The notes beneath the pieces are model-generated. The model was not told the DNA's origin, ran no database searches, and saw only the letters and a program-made list of their open reading frames with translations. Both the position numbers and the translations under genes were made by a program. From Mycobacterium sp. DL440 (GTDB lineage: Bacteria > Actinomycetota > Actinomycetes > Mycobacteriales > Mycobacteriaceae), in NCBI RefSeq assembly GCF_011745145.1, contig NZ_CP050191.1:5068325-5132324 (forward strand): DNA of 64,000 bases, given 5' to 3'. This document shows, piece by piece, positions 18,381 to 25,931 of this stretch; the first letter of the stretch is position 1; each line of letters opens with the position of its first letter.

Positions 18381-19625
18381 GTGGCCTCATCCACCGCGAC
18401 AATGCGGGACCGCTTCCAACAGCGGTTCAAGCACTGGCGGTACGACCCGCCGTACAAGTCCGCGTGCGCGGGCATGGTTATCCTTTTGGTCGCGGTGTTG
18501 GTGCTGACGTGGATGCAGTTCCGCGGGGTGTTCGAGGAAAAGACGCAGCTCACGGTGTTGTCCAACCGTTCCGGTCTGTCGATGGACCCGGGCTCGAAAG
18601 TCACTTTCAACGGGGTGCCGATCGGCCGGTTGACCGCCGTGTCCGTCGCCGAAGTCGACGGCGACCAGCAGGCCAAGCTGACGCTGGACGTCAAGCCCAA
18701 ATACCTCAAGCTGATCCCCGAGAACGTGACCGCCGAACTGAAGGCCACCACGGTGTTCGGCAACAAATACATCTCGTTCGTCGCACCGGACAATCCATCG
18801 TCGGCACGGGTCGACCCGGCCACGCCGATCCGCGCCAAGGGCGTGACGACGGAATTCAATACCCTGTTCGAGACCATCACCGCGATCTCCGAGCAGATCG
18901 ACCCCATCAAACTCAACGAAACCCTGACCGCGACCGCGCAGGCGCTCGACGGTCTGGGTGACAAGTTCGGCCAGTCGATCGTCAACGGCAACGACATCCT
19001 GTCCGACCTCAACCCGCGCATGCCCCAGATCCGCCGGGACATCTCCGGTCTGGCCGATCTGGGCGAGGTCTATGCCAACGCCGGGCCAGACCTGTTCGAC
19101 GGCCTGACCAACGCCGTCACCACTGCCCACACGCTCAACGAGCAGCGCGGCAACCTCGACCAGGCCCTGGTGGCCGCGGTCGGCTTCGGCAACACCGGCG
19201 GCGACATCTTCGAACGCGGCGGCCCCTACCTGGTCCGCGGCGCGCAGGACCTGCTGCCGGTCAGCGCGATGCTCGACCGCAACAGCCCCGCCTTGTACTG
19301 CATGATCCACAACTACGCCCTGGCCGCCCCGAAGTTCGCGCAGCAGACCCGCAACGGCTACGGGTTCGAGCTGCAGGACTTCCTGGTCGGCGCCCCCAAT
19401 GCGTGGGTGTATCCGGACAACCTGCCCCGGGTGAACGCGACCGGCGGGCCCGAAGGCCGGCCCGGCTGCTGGCAGCCCGTCACCAAGGACCTGTGGCCGG
19501 CTCCGTATCTGGTGATGGACATCGGTGCCTCGATCGCGCCGTACAACCACTTCGAACTCGGCCAGCCGCTCGTGTCCGAGTACGTGTGGGGACGCCAGAT
19601 CGGCGAGCACACGATCAACCCCTAG
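18381..19625 (+). CDS. Orphan MceA-type mammalian-cell-entry protein
   Basis: Mce proteins form tunnels that carry lipids across the mycobacterial envelope. This 414-residue protein has a short cytoplasmic N-terminus, one membrane helix at about 28-47 (SACAGMVILLVAVLVLTWMQ), the MCE domain at about 55-130 (LSMDPGSKVTFNGVPIGRL), a long helical region, and a C-terminal part with conserved YPDNLPRVNATGGPEGRPGC typical of MceA subunits. CGGAGG lies seven bases before the GTG. No yrbE permease or mceB-F gene is beside it, so it would have to join another Mce complex or act alone. It is monocistronic and convergent with a DMT transporter gene, sharing a CTAG stop. Confidence 0.88.
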   Translation: MASSTATMRDRFQQRFKHWRYDPPYKSACAGMVILLVAVLVLTWMQFRGVFEEKTQLTVLSNRSGLSMDPGSKVTFNGVPIGRLTAVSVAEVDGDQQAKLTLDVKPKYLKLIPENVTAELKATTVFGNKYISFVAPDNPSSARVDPATPIRAKGVTTEFNTLFETITAISEQIDPIKLNETLTATAQALDGLGDKFGQSIVNGNDILSDLNPRMPQIRRDISGLADLGEVYANAGPDLFDGLTNAVTTAHTLNEQRGNLDQALVAAVGFGNTGGDIFERGGPYLVRGAQDLLPVSAMLDRNSPALYCMIHNYALAAPKFAQQTRNGYGFELQDFLVGAPNAWVYPDNLPRVNATGGPEGRPGCWQPVTKDLWPAPYLVMDIGASIAPYNHFELGQPLVSEYVWGRQIGEHTINP

Positions 19626-20551
19626 CGGGACTCCTCGCCGGCGGTCGCGATGTGCTGTCCGGCGGTCTTGACCTCGAGTTCGGCCTCGAGCTTCGCCTCG
19701 TAGGCGCCCTCGTCACGGCCCAGTGCGATGGTGGCGGCGGCCATCGCACCGACCGCCACGGACAGGGCCACCGGTTCCCAACCGGTGATCGACAGGTGCT
19801 CGCCCAGGACGACAGAGCCGAGCACGACCGCCACCACGGGCTCGAGCACCAGCATGGTCGGCACCGAGGTCTGCAGCGAGCCGGCGTGAAACGCCGACTG
19901 CTGCAACAGCGTCGCGATCAACCCAAGGATCACCACCAGGTACAGGGCCGGCGTGGTCAGCACGGCCACCGGGCCGTCCACGGCGATCGTGTGCATCACG
20001 ATCTTGGTCAGTACGGCGACCACGCCGAACATCACGCCCACGGCAAGTGCCAACAGGACCGCGCGGCGCCAGTCGGTGCTGCGGGTGGCGGCCAGGACGC
20101 ACAGGCCGACGGCCGCCGCGCACACCACGACGACGATCACGGTGGTGGCCACCGATACCCCATAGGTACCGGTGCTGGCCCTGGCCAGGGCCACGAACAC
20201 GGTCAGTGCACCGGTCAGCAGCAGGGCCCACAGCCATTCAGCGCGGCTGACCTTGCGGTGGGCCAGGCGGGCACTGAGCGGAAGCGCGAACAATAGTGCG
20301 GACACCAAAACCGGTTGGACGAGTAGCAACGAGCCGAACCCGAGTGCCAGCGCCTGGAACACGTACCCGGCCACGGCTGACGCGGTTCCCGCCCACCACA
20401 ACCTGCGGCGCAGCAGGGTACGCAGCATGACTGTGCTGACGCCCTTCTCGGGCGGAACGTCCATGGTGGCGCGCTGCCGCACCACAATGCCGACAGCTGC
20501 GAAAACCGCTGCGCACAGGGCGAACAGCACCGCAAGACTGTTGCCGAGCAA
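19622..20551 (-). CDS. DMT/EamA-superfamily membrane transporter
   Basis: This 309-residue protein has about nine or ten hydrophobic helices beginning at residue 4 (NSLAVLFALCAAVFAAVGIV) and a short charged C-terminal tail (KLEAELEVKTAGQHIATAGE). The two half-repeats, each with a glycine-rich pair of helices, fit the drug/metabolite transporter superfamily. The TTG start is supported by GGGAGGGG 10 bases upstream. It probably exports or imports a small metabolite; the substrate is not predictable. Its stop codon shares the bases CTAG with the convergent mceA stop, leaving no spacer for a separate terminator. Confidence 0.8.
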   Translation of the reverse strand: MLGNSLAVLFALCAAVFAAVGIVVRQRATMDVPPEKGVSTVMLRTLLRRRLWWAGTASAVAGYVFQALALGFGSLLLVQPVLVSALLFALPLSARLAHRKVSRAEWLWALLLTGALTVFVALARASTGTYGVSVATTVIVVVVCAAAVGLCVLAATRSTDWRRAVLLALAVGVMFGVVAVLTKIVMHTIAVDGPVAVLTTPALYLVVILGLIATLLQQSAFHAGSLQTSVPTMLVLEPVVAVVLGSVVLGEHLSITGWEPVALSVAVGAMAAATIALGRDEGAYEAKLEAELEVKTAGQHIATAGEESR

Positions 20552-20652
20552 GCCTCGTCAACCCCTCCCGGGCCGATGTGTCGACCTCTCCAGAGGGAGC
20601 AGGCCAGTGCCCTCCAACCGTAGAGCGCCGACGGTCTGCGCGCTGCCCCGGG

Positions 20653-20961
20653 CTAGACGACCTGCAGATGCCGCTTCGGGGGCTGGTCGGAGGTGCCGGT
20701 GGAGCCGGTGAATGGGGCGTCGGGAGTGGACTGCGGTTCGGGGGCGATCTTGTCGTTGACGCTGGCCACCGCGTGGTCGACGCGGTCCACCGCGGTGTCG
20801 CACAGGTCGCGGACCCGGCCGCTGGCGGTCTCGACTTCGTCGGCAGCGCTGCGCAAGTAGGCCCTGAGGTTGACCCGGAGCCGCTCGCCGGCCCTGCGCG
20901 CCCGCAGTCGGACCCGGTCGTCGACCTCGACGGTCACGTATGGCAACAACCGAAACCTCAT
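20653..20961 (-). CDS. Small hypothetical basic protein
   Basis: This 102-residue protein has an Arg-rich N-terminal half (VDDRVRLRARRAGERLRVNL) predicted to be helical and a polar, Pro-rich C-terminal tail (SDQPPKRHLQ). No signal peptide or membrane segment is seen. GGGAG precedes the ATG. The codon composition is like its neighbours, so it is probably a real gene, but I recognise no family. Confidence 0.6.
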   Translation of the reverse strand: MRFRLLPYVTVEVDDRVRLRARRAGERLRVNLRAYLRSAADEVETASGRVRDLCDTAVDRVDHAVASVNDKIAPEPQSTPDAPFTGSTGTSDQPPKRHLQVV

Positions 20962-21079
20962 AGCCCCGCTCCCATCTCCGCTTGCCTTGGCTCACAGTAT
21001 CCGCGCCCGACCATGGATCGAGCCAGACGTGACCGGCGCCGCATTCTGGCAGTTTATGGCCGGCGGATCACACCGACAG

Positions 21080-21787
21080 CTAGCTTCCGGCTCCGTCCCA
21101 GTCGGTCAGGGTCCAGCCGTCGGTCGGGTTGCCCTTGATCACGACGTAGCCGGTGTTGTCGAGCGGGTGCTGCATCAGCAGTTGGGGATTGGGATTGCGG
21201 ACGTTCATCTGGACCCACAACATGATCGCCGCGCCGTGCGAGTACGCGACGGGATCGTCGTCGCCGCTGTCGTAGATCTGCTGCACCGCCTCGTCGAACC
21301 GGGCGTCGAACTCGTTGCCGTCGGTCGAACCGGGTATCCGGGCGTTCCGGTCGCCACGCAACCACTGCTCCGGCGCAGCGAAATACGTCTGTACCGCGCT
21401 CGCCTCGGGCTGTCCCTCGTAGATGCCTGCCTCCACCTCGTGAAGCCCGGGCAGCACGGTGACCGGCTCACCCAGCGCCTCGGCCATGGGCTGAGCGGTC
21501 TGCTGGGTCCGGACCATGGTCGAGGCGAAGATGCCGTCGTAATGGTGGGGCGACAGCCGCTGCGCGCTGGCGACGGCCTGTATCCGGCCCAGATCGGTGA
21601 GCGACGGGCCCGGCGTAGAGCTGTCGATGAGTCCCGAGGCGTTCCCCGCCGACTGGGCGTGACGAACAAAGGTCAGGGTGATGGAGCGGTAGCCACCTGC
21701 GGCCGCAACGGGCGCCAACAGCATGGCGAGGACCAGGACGACGGCGGCGGACAGCGGGAGTGCTCGTAGTTTTCGCACACCGGCCAT
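21080..21787 (-). CDS. Secreted histidine-phosphatase-family protein
   Basis: This 235-residue protein has an N-terminal signal sequence (PLSAAVVLVLAMLLAPVAAA, about 11-30) and then the histidine phosphatase motif RHAQS, whose His43 is the phosphorylated residue. A second catalytic His lies in YSHGAAIML and an acidic residue in EVEAGIYEG, completing the family's pocket. It should be an extracytoplasmic phosphomonoesterase; the substrate is unknown. GGAGG lies eight bases before the ATG. Only 29 bases separate it from the divergent methyltransferase gene, so the two promoters overlap. Confidence 0.88.
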   Translation of the reverse strand: MAGVRKLRALPLSAAVVLVLAMLLAPVAAAGGYRSITLTFVRHAQSAGNASGLIDSSTPGPSLTDLGRIQAVASAQRLSPHHYDGIFASTMVRTQQTAQPMAEALGEPVTVLPGLHEVEAGIYEGQPEASAVQTYFAAPEQWLRGDRNARIPGSTDGNEFDARFDEAVQQIYDSGDDDPVAYSHGAAIMLWVQMNVRNPNPQLLMQHPLDNTGYVVIKGNPTDGWTLTDWDGAGS

Positions 21788-21803
21788 AATTCACCCTCCG
21801 GCG

Positions 21804-21809
21804 TACGTT
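21804..21809 (+). promoter_or_regulatory. -10 box TACGTT of a leaderless transcript
   Basis: TACGTT ends seven bases before the GTG at 21817 in a 29-base divergent spacer that also contains the ribosome site of the phosphatase gene on the other strand. Confidence 0.55.
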
Positions 21810-21816
21810 CGTTGGC

Positions 21817-22476
21817 GTGACTACCCTCAACGATGACAAGGTCGCCGGCGCGCTGGACCGGATGTATGCCGCGGCCGACGAGCAGTTCAAGAACATGCGC
21901 GCGGACGGGTCACGTCGGTTCGCCGATCTGTCGAATGCCAGCGCGCAGGAACGTGCGGATGCGCTCAGTGACATCTACATGCCGGTGACCCGGGAGGCCG
22001 GCCGGCTGTTGTACTCCCTGGTTCGGGCCACCAAGCCCGCGATCGTGGTCGAGTTCGGGATGTCGTTCGGGCTCTCGGCCCTGCACCTGGCATCGGCCGT
22101 GCGCGACAACGGAACTGGGCGGGTCTACACCACCGAACTCAGTGCCACCAAGATCGCCGCTGCCAAGCAGACGTTCGCCGAGACCGGCCTGGATGACGTC
22201 ATCACCGTGCTCGAAGGCGACGCGCTGGAGACTCTGAAGTCGGTGACGGGCGACATCGGCTTCGTGCTGCTCGACGGCTGGAAGGAGCTCTACCTGCCGG
22301 TGGTCAAGCTCCTGGAGCCACAGCTGAGCACGGGCGCGCTGCTGGTCGCGGACAACACGTCGATGGCCGACACCGAGCCCTATCTGGACCATGTCCGCGA
22401 GCCTGCCAACGGGTATGTCAGCGTGAACTTCCTGGCCCGCGACAGCGACAGCATGGAGCTCAGCTGCCGCACTTAG
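21817..22476 (+). CDS. SAM-dependent O-methyltransferase (Rv0187-like)
   Basis: This 219-residue class I methyltransferase belongs to the small O-methyltransferase family: VVEFGMSFGLSALHLASAV (about 75-93) is the SAM-binding motif I, VYTTEL ends beta2 with the ribose-binding acidic residue, and GFVLLDGWKELYLP carries the metal-coordinating Asp of catechol-type enzymes. The product resembles M. tuberculosis Rv0187 in length and type. It probably methylates a catechol-like or similar acceptor with Mg. The start is the GTG placed by the -10 box. Confidence 0.87.
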   Translation: MTTLNDDKVAGALDRMYAAADEQFKNMRADGSRRFADLSNASAQERADALSDIYMPVTREAGRLLYSLVRATKPAIVVEFGMSFGLSALHLASAVRDNGTGRVYTTELSATKIAAAKQTFAETGLDDVITVLEGDALETLKSVTGDIGFVLLDGWKELYLPVVKLLEPQLSTGALLVADNTSMADTEPYLDHVREPANGYVSVNFLARDSDSMELSCRT

Positions 22477-22491
22477 CCGGTTCGGCCCCGA

Positions 22492-22497
22492 TACGGT
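22492..22497 (+). promoter_or_regulatory. -10 box TACGGT of a leaderless transcript
   Basis: TACGGT ends six bases before the ATG at 22504, within 28 bases of the preceding methyltransferase stop, so the DUF2127 gene has its own promoter. Confidence 0.55.
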
Positions 22498-22503
22498 GCT
22501 GAC

Positions 22504-23322
22504 ATGGTGGATTTCGCCCTGCGGTCATGCGGGCTGCGCGGGCACGCGACGTTCGCCCCCGATGAACCGGAACTGCGCGACCGGTTACGGGTAGACACTC
22601 CCGTCGGAGAGGCGTGGCGTTGCCTGCGGTGCGAGACATTTGTCGTTGGTCCTCCGCGCGGTCACGGGCCTGCCGACACCGCACCGGAGATCCCCCGCGG
22701 CCGGCTGCTGCGAGACCGCACCATCATGCGGTTGCTCGCCGCCGAGCGGGCGGTGCGTGGGATCGTGTTCGTGCTGCTGGCAGTGGGCATCCTGAAGGTC
22801 CGCGCATCCCGCAGCCAGCTGCAGGACGCCTTCGAGAAGGACATTCCGCTGATGCGGCCACTGGCCGACCAAATCGGTTGGAACATCGACGATTCCAAGA
22901 TCGTGCGGCACATCGGCGAAGCGTTCACCCTGTCGTCGACCACCCTGCTGTGGATCGCCGTCGGTGTGGCCGCCTACGCCCTGATCGAGTTCACCGAGGC
23001 CGCCGGCCTGTGGCTGATGAAGCGGTGGGGCGAGTACTTCGCGGTGATCGCCACCGGCGTCTTCCTGCCGCTGGAAATCTATGAGCTCACCGAGAAGGTG
23101 ACCGTCCTGCGCCTCGGTGCGCTGGCGATCAACCTGGCCGCCGTGATCTGGTTGCTCTGGAGCAAAAGGCTTTTCGGAATCAACGGTGGCGGCGAAGCCT
23201 ACCGCGCCGAGCATCACACCGAGAGCCTGCTCAGTGTCGAGCGGGCCGGGTTGGCCGCTCCAGATGTTCCTCACGTGCGCGGTACCGATACGCCGACGGA
23301 GTCTCGCCGCAGAACTGACTGA
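22504..23322 (+). CDS. DUF2127 membrane protein with N-terminal Cys pair
   Basis: This 272-residue protein has a soluble N-terminal part with a possible metal knuckle (WRCLRCETF, about 38-46, plus an earlier SCGLRGH), four hydrophobic segments at about 80-230 (GIVFVLLAVGILKV, TTLLWIAVGVAAYALIEF, YFAVIATGVFLPLEIY, LGALAINLAAVIWLLW), and a polar tail. The membrane core matches DUF2127, of unknown function. The last 92 bases overlap the 3-prime end of the convergent AraC gene, so mRNA pairing is possible. Confidence 0.82.
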   Translation: MVDFALRSCGLRGHATFAPDEPELRDRLRVDTPVGEAWRCLRCETFVVGPPRGHGPADTAPEIPRGRLLRDRTIMRLLAAERAVRGIVFVLLAVGILKVRASRSQLQDAFEKDIPLMRPLADQIGWNIDDSKIVRHIGEAFTLSSTTLLWIAVGVAAYALIEFTEAAGLWLMKRWGEYFAVIATGVFLPLEIYELTEKVTVLRLGALAINLAAVIWLLWSKRLFGINGGGEAYRAEHHTESLLSVERAGLAAPDVPHVRGTDTPTESRRRTD

Positions 23323-24100
23323 AGCACCGGGTGAACGAGCTGAGGTTCTCGAACCCCACCGCCGTCGCGGTCGCCTGCACCGACTGATCAGGCCCGGCCA
23401 GCAATGCCATGGCCCGCAGCATCCGGGCATGCAGAAGATATGTCCGCCAAGAGATTCCGATCGTCTCGGCAAACAGGCGGCGCAACGTCCGTTCGGAAAC
23501 CGCCACCGCCCGGCTGACATCCTCGGCTGTCACCGAGGCGAGGTGCTCCTTGGTGTAGGCCAGCGCGCCCGCCACGATCGGGTGGTCGGTGGTCGGCAGG
23601 CTCAGCGGCGCTTCGTGATCGAGCGCGTCGGCCACGAGGTTGGCCAGGGTCCGGAAGAACGTGTCGGCCGTCTCGTCGTCCTCATCGCCCGGGGGTCGTT
23701 CGATCGACCAGCGGAGCGCGTAGACCATCATCTCGCGGATCAGCGGGGACACCGCGATGATCCGAGCCCGATCACCTCCATCGGGGATGAGTTGCGGGTC
23801 GAACATCACTGCGATGGTCTTGACATCGGGGTTCATCACCGCCTGGTGGTGAAGTCCGGCCGGAATCCAGGCGGCCTGCTGCGGCGGCAGCAGATAATGC
23901 GCGGTCGCGGTTTCCACCTCGACCACGCCGTGCAGGGCGTACTCGATCTGATGTACATCGTGGAAATGCCAGCCGGTGATCAGCCCCTCACCCTCGTAGA
24001 GATAGCTCCCCGCCGCGGCCCGGCCACCCAGACGCAGGTCGATGTGCCGAGGATTGGCCGATTGGGTCAAACCTCTGTCCGAAAGTGCAGAGACGGTCAC
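23231..24100 (-). CDS. AraC-family transcriptional regulator with cupin sensor domain
   Basis: This regulator has an N-terminal cupin-like sensor (LITGWHFHDVHQIEYALHG, then AAWIPAGLHHQAVM) and a C-terminal double helix-turn-helix (VSRAVAVSERTLRRLFAETI and VGFENLSSFTRCFSQFCGET). It probably activates the divergent amidohydrolase gene in response to a small ligand. Two starts are possible: an ATG at 24127 that would overlap the amidohydrolase start on the other strand, and the GTG at 24100 chosen here, which lies eight bases after a TACCCT box and gives 289 residues. The 3-prime end overlaps the DUF2127 gene by 92 bases. Confidence 0.9.
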   Translation of the reverse strand: MTVSALSDRGLTQSANPRHIDLRLGGRAAAGSYLYEGEGLITGWHFHDVHQIEYALHGVVEVETATAHYLLPPQQAAWIPAGLHHQAVMNPDVKTIAVMFDPQLIPDGGDRARIIAVSPLIREMMVYALRWSIERPPGDEDDETADTFFRTLANLVADALDHEAPLSLPTTDHPIVAGALAYTKEHLASVTAEDVSRAVAVSERTLRRLFAETIGISWRTYLLHARMLRAMALLAGPDQSVQATATAVGFENLSSFTRCFSQFCGETPSAYRYRAREEHLERPTRPARH

Positions 24101-24108
24101 GCCTTCCG

Positions 24109-24114
24109 AGGGTA
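24109..24114 (-). promoter_or_regulatory. -10 box TACCCT of the AraC gene
   Basis: Read leftward, TACCCT ends eight bases before the GTG at 24100. It supports the shorter AraC start and leaves 25 bases between the two divergent coding regions. Confidence 0.4.
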
Positions 24115-24125
24115 CTAGTTGAGTC

Positions 24126-25388
24126 ATGCAGACCGACGACTTGATCCTGATCAGCATTGACGACCATGTCGTCGAGCCGCCCGACATGTTCCTCAACCAC
24201 GTGCCGGCGAAGTACAAGCCCGAGGCGCCCATCGTGGTGACTGACGACAAGGGCGTCGATCAGTGGATGTATCAGGGTCGTCCGCAGGGAGTATCCGGTC
24301 TGAACGCTGTGGTGTCGTGGCCGGCCGAGGAGTGGGGTCGTGATCCGGCCGGGTTCGCCGAGATGCGTCCCGGCGTGTACGACGTGCACGAGCGGGTCCG
24401 CGACATGAACCGCAACGGCATCCTGGCCTCGATGTGCTTCCCGACGTTCACCGGGTTCTCCGCCCGGCACCTCAACATGACGCGTGAGGACGTCACGCTG
24501 GTGATGGTGTCGGCCTACAACGACTGGCACATCGACGAGTGGGCGGGCAGCTACCCGGATCGGTTCATCCCCATCGCGATCCTGCCGACGTGGACTCCCG
24601 AGGGGATGTGCGCTGAGATCCGCCGCGTGGCCGCCAAGGGCTGCCGCGCGGTGACGATGCCCGAACTGCCACACCTCGAGGGCTTGCCGAGTTACCACGA
24701 CGAGGACTACTGGGGCCCGGTCTTCCGGACGCTCTCGGAGGAGAACGTGGTGATGTGCCTGCACATCGGCACGGGCTTCGGTGCGATCAGCATGGCGCCC
24801 AACGCCCCCATCGACAACCTGATCATCCTGGCCACCCAGGTCTCGGCGATGTGTGCCCAGGATCTGCTGTGGGGTCCGGCGATGCGCAACTACCCGGACC
24901 TGAAGTTCGCCTTCTCCGAGGGCGGAATCGGTTGGATCCCCTTCTATCTGGACCGCAGTGATCGGCACTACACGAACCAGAAGTGGCTGCGTCGCGATTT
25001 CGGCGACAAGCTGCCCAGCGACGTCTTCCGCGACCATTCACTGGCCTGCTACGTGACCGACAAGACGTCGCTGAAACTGCGCCACGAGATCGGTATCGAC
25101 AACATCGCGTGGGAATGCGACTACCCGCACTCCGACTGCTTCTGGCCCGATGCTCCCGAACAGGTGCTGGCCGAGCTGAATGCCGCGGGCGCAAGCGATT
25201 CCGACATCAACAAGATCACCTGGGAGAACTCGGCGCGGTTCTTCGGCTGGGATCCCTTCCAGCGCACCGCACGTGATCAGGCGACCGTCGGCGCACTACG
25301 CGCCAAGGCCACCGACGTCGACACCTCGATCCGCCCACGCGCGGAATGGGCCCGCCTCTTCGAGCAGAAGCAGCTTTCCAAGGCCTGA
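24126..25388 (+). CDS. Amidohydrolase-2-family metal-dependent hydrolase or decarboxylase
   Basis: This 420-residue TIM-barrel protein belongs to the amidohydrolase-2 group (ACMSD-like). Metal-site elements are visible: the N-terminal ISIDDHVVEPPDMF (10-23), HIGTGFG in the middle, and ECDYPHSDCFWP near the C-terminus carrying the late Asp and His. Members hydrolyse C-N bonds or decarboxylate aromatic or small ring products, so a role in breakdown of an aromatic or terpenoid compound fits the AraC partner and the P450 gene downstream on the other strand. The exact reaction is not predictable. A 20-base-stem hairpin follows its stop. Confidence 0.87.
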   Translation: MQTDDLILISIDDHVVEPPDMFLNHVPAKYKPEAPIVVTDDKGVDQWMYQGRPQGVSGLNAVVSWPAEEWGRDPAGFAEMRPGVYDVHERVRDMNRNGILASMCFPTFTGFSARHLNMTREDVTLVMVSAYNDWHIDEWAGSYPDRFIPIAILPTWTPEGMCAEIRRVAAKGCRAVTMPELPHLEGLPSYHDEDYWGPVFRTLSEENVVMCLHIGTGFGAISMAPNAPIDNLIILATQVSAMCAQDLLWGPAMRNYPDLKFAFSEGGIGWIPFYLDRSDRHYTNQKWLRRDFGDKLPSDVFRDHSLACYVTDKTSLKLRHEIGIDNIAWECDYPHSDCFWPDAPEQVLAELNAAGASDSDINKITWENSARFFGWDPFQRTARDQATVGALRAKATDVDTSIRPRAEWARLFEQKQLSKA

Positions 25389-25394
25389 CCTGGG

Positions 25395-25452
25395 TTGAGT
25401 CTGCGGTGAGGGCGCGAAGTGCGAGTACACGACGCCCTCAGCGCAGGCTCAA
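25395..25452. terminator. Long hairpin with 20-base arms and loop motif AAGTGCGAGTACAC
   Basis: The arms at 25395-25414 and 25433-25452 pair with two mismatches, one of them a G-U. The 18-base loop holds AAGTGCGAGTACAC (25417-25430). It lies between convergent genes and its right arm includes the stop codon of the 160-residue protein gene, so it can end both transcripts. The same loop motif occurs in the hairpin at 61466-61536 on an unrelated stem. Confidence 0.75.
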
Positions 25453-25931
25453 GCACGAAGCGGTACGCCGCTGCCCTTCGCGTTCATCGACGTAAAGGCT
25501 TCGGAGACCGCCACTTCATCGGCCCCGAGTTGGGCCGCGGCGACAGCCTGGGATTTGAATGCCTGCGCGGCGGCACTCAGGTTGTGTCCGAACATGTGGG
25601 TCTGGTCCGGAGATTCACCCCAGACCAGAATCTCAGCGCACCCTGTGGGGAGCCCGTCATCCGAAATCGCACGGGCATACGCGTCGGCGCCCATGACCAG
25701 GACGCGGTGTTCCTCGTCCGGGAGTCCCGGCGATGACGCATCGACCAACTCGGCGCCGAGGATCTGCACCGGCCGAACGTCGCCTTCCTGCGAGAGCTGC
25801 ACGCTCACCCGCCAACCACTCATCATCCGGTCGACGATCAGTCCCCCGGCATTGGCGACCAGTTCGGCCGCATCCCGGGCTACCACGTGCATACGGTATC
25901 CGACTGCGCCACCCGGCTTTTCGCTCTTCAT
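25449..25931 (-). CDS. Uncharacterised 160-residue protein coupled to a cytochrome P450
   Basis: I do not recognise this protein. It is soluble, acidic, without a signal peptide; it starts MKSEKPGGAVGYRMHVVARD, has an alternating strand-helix look (RVSVQLSQEG, HRVLVMGADAYARAIS, CAEILVWGES) and one or two Cys. The motif order suggests a small alpha/beta domain. Its ATG overlaps the stop of the P450 gene by four bases (ATGA), so the two proteins are made in fixed ratio. A role as partner, chaperone or second enzyme for the P450 is an inference from that coupling alone. Its stop lies inside the arm of the 25395-25452 hairpin. Confidence 0.75.
   Translation of the reverse strand: MKSEKPGGAVGYRMHVVARDAAELVANAGGLIVDRMMSGWRVSVQLSQEGDVRPVQILGAELVDASSPGLPDEEHRVLVMGADAYARAISDDGLPTGCAEILVWGESPDQTHMFGHNLSAAAQAFKSQAVAAAQLGADEVAVSEAFTSMNAKGSGVPLRA

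Noticed and set aside
18381..19625. A complete mce operon
   Set aside because: No yrbE or further mce genes lie on either side; neighbours are an SDR and a DMT transporter on the opposite strand.
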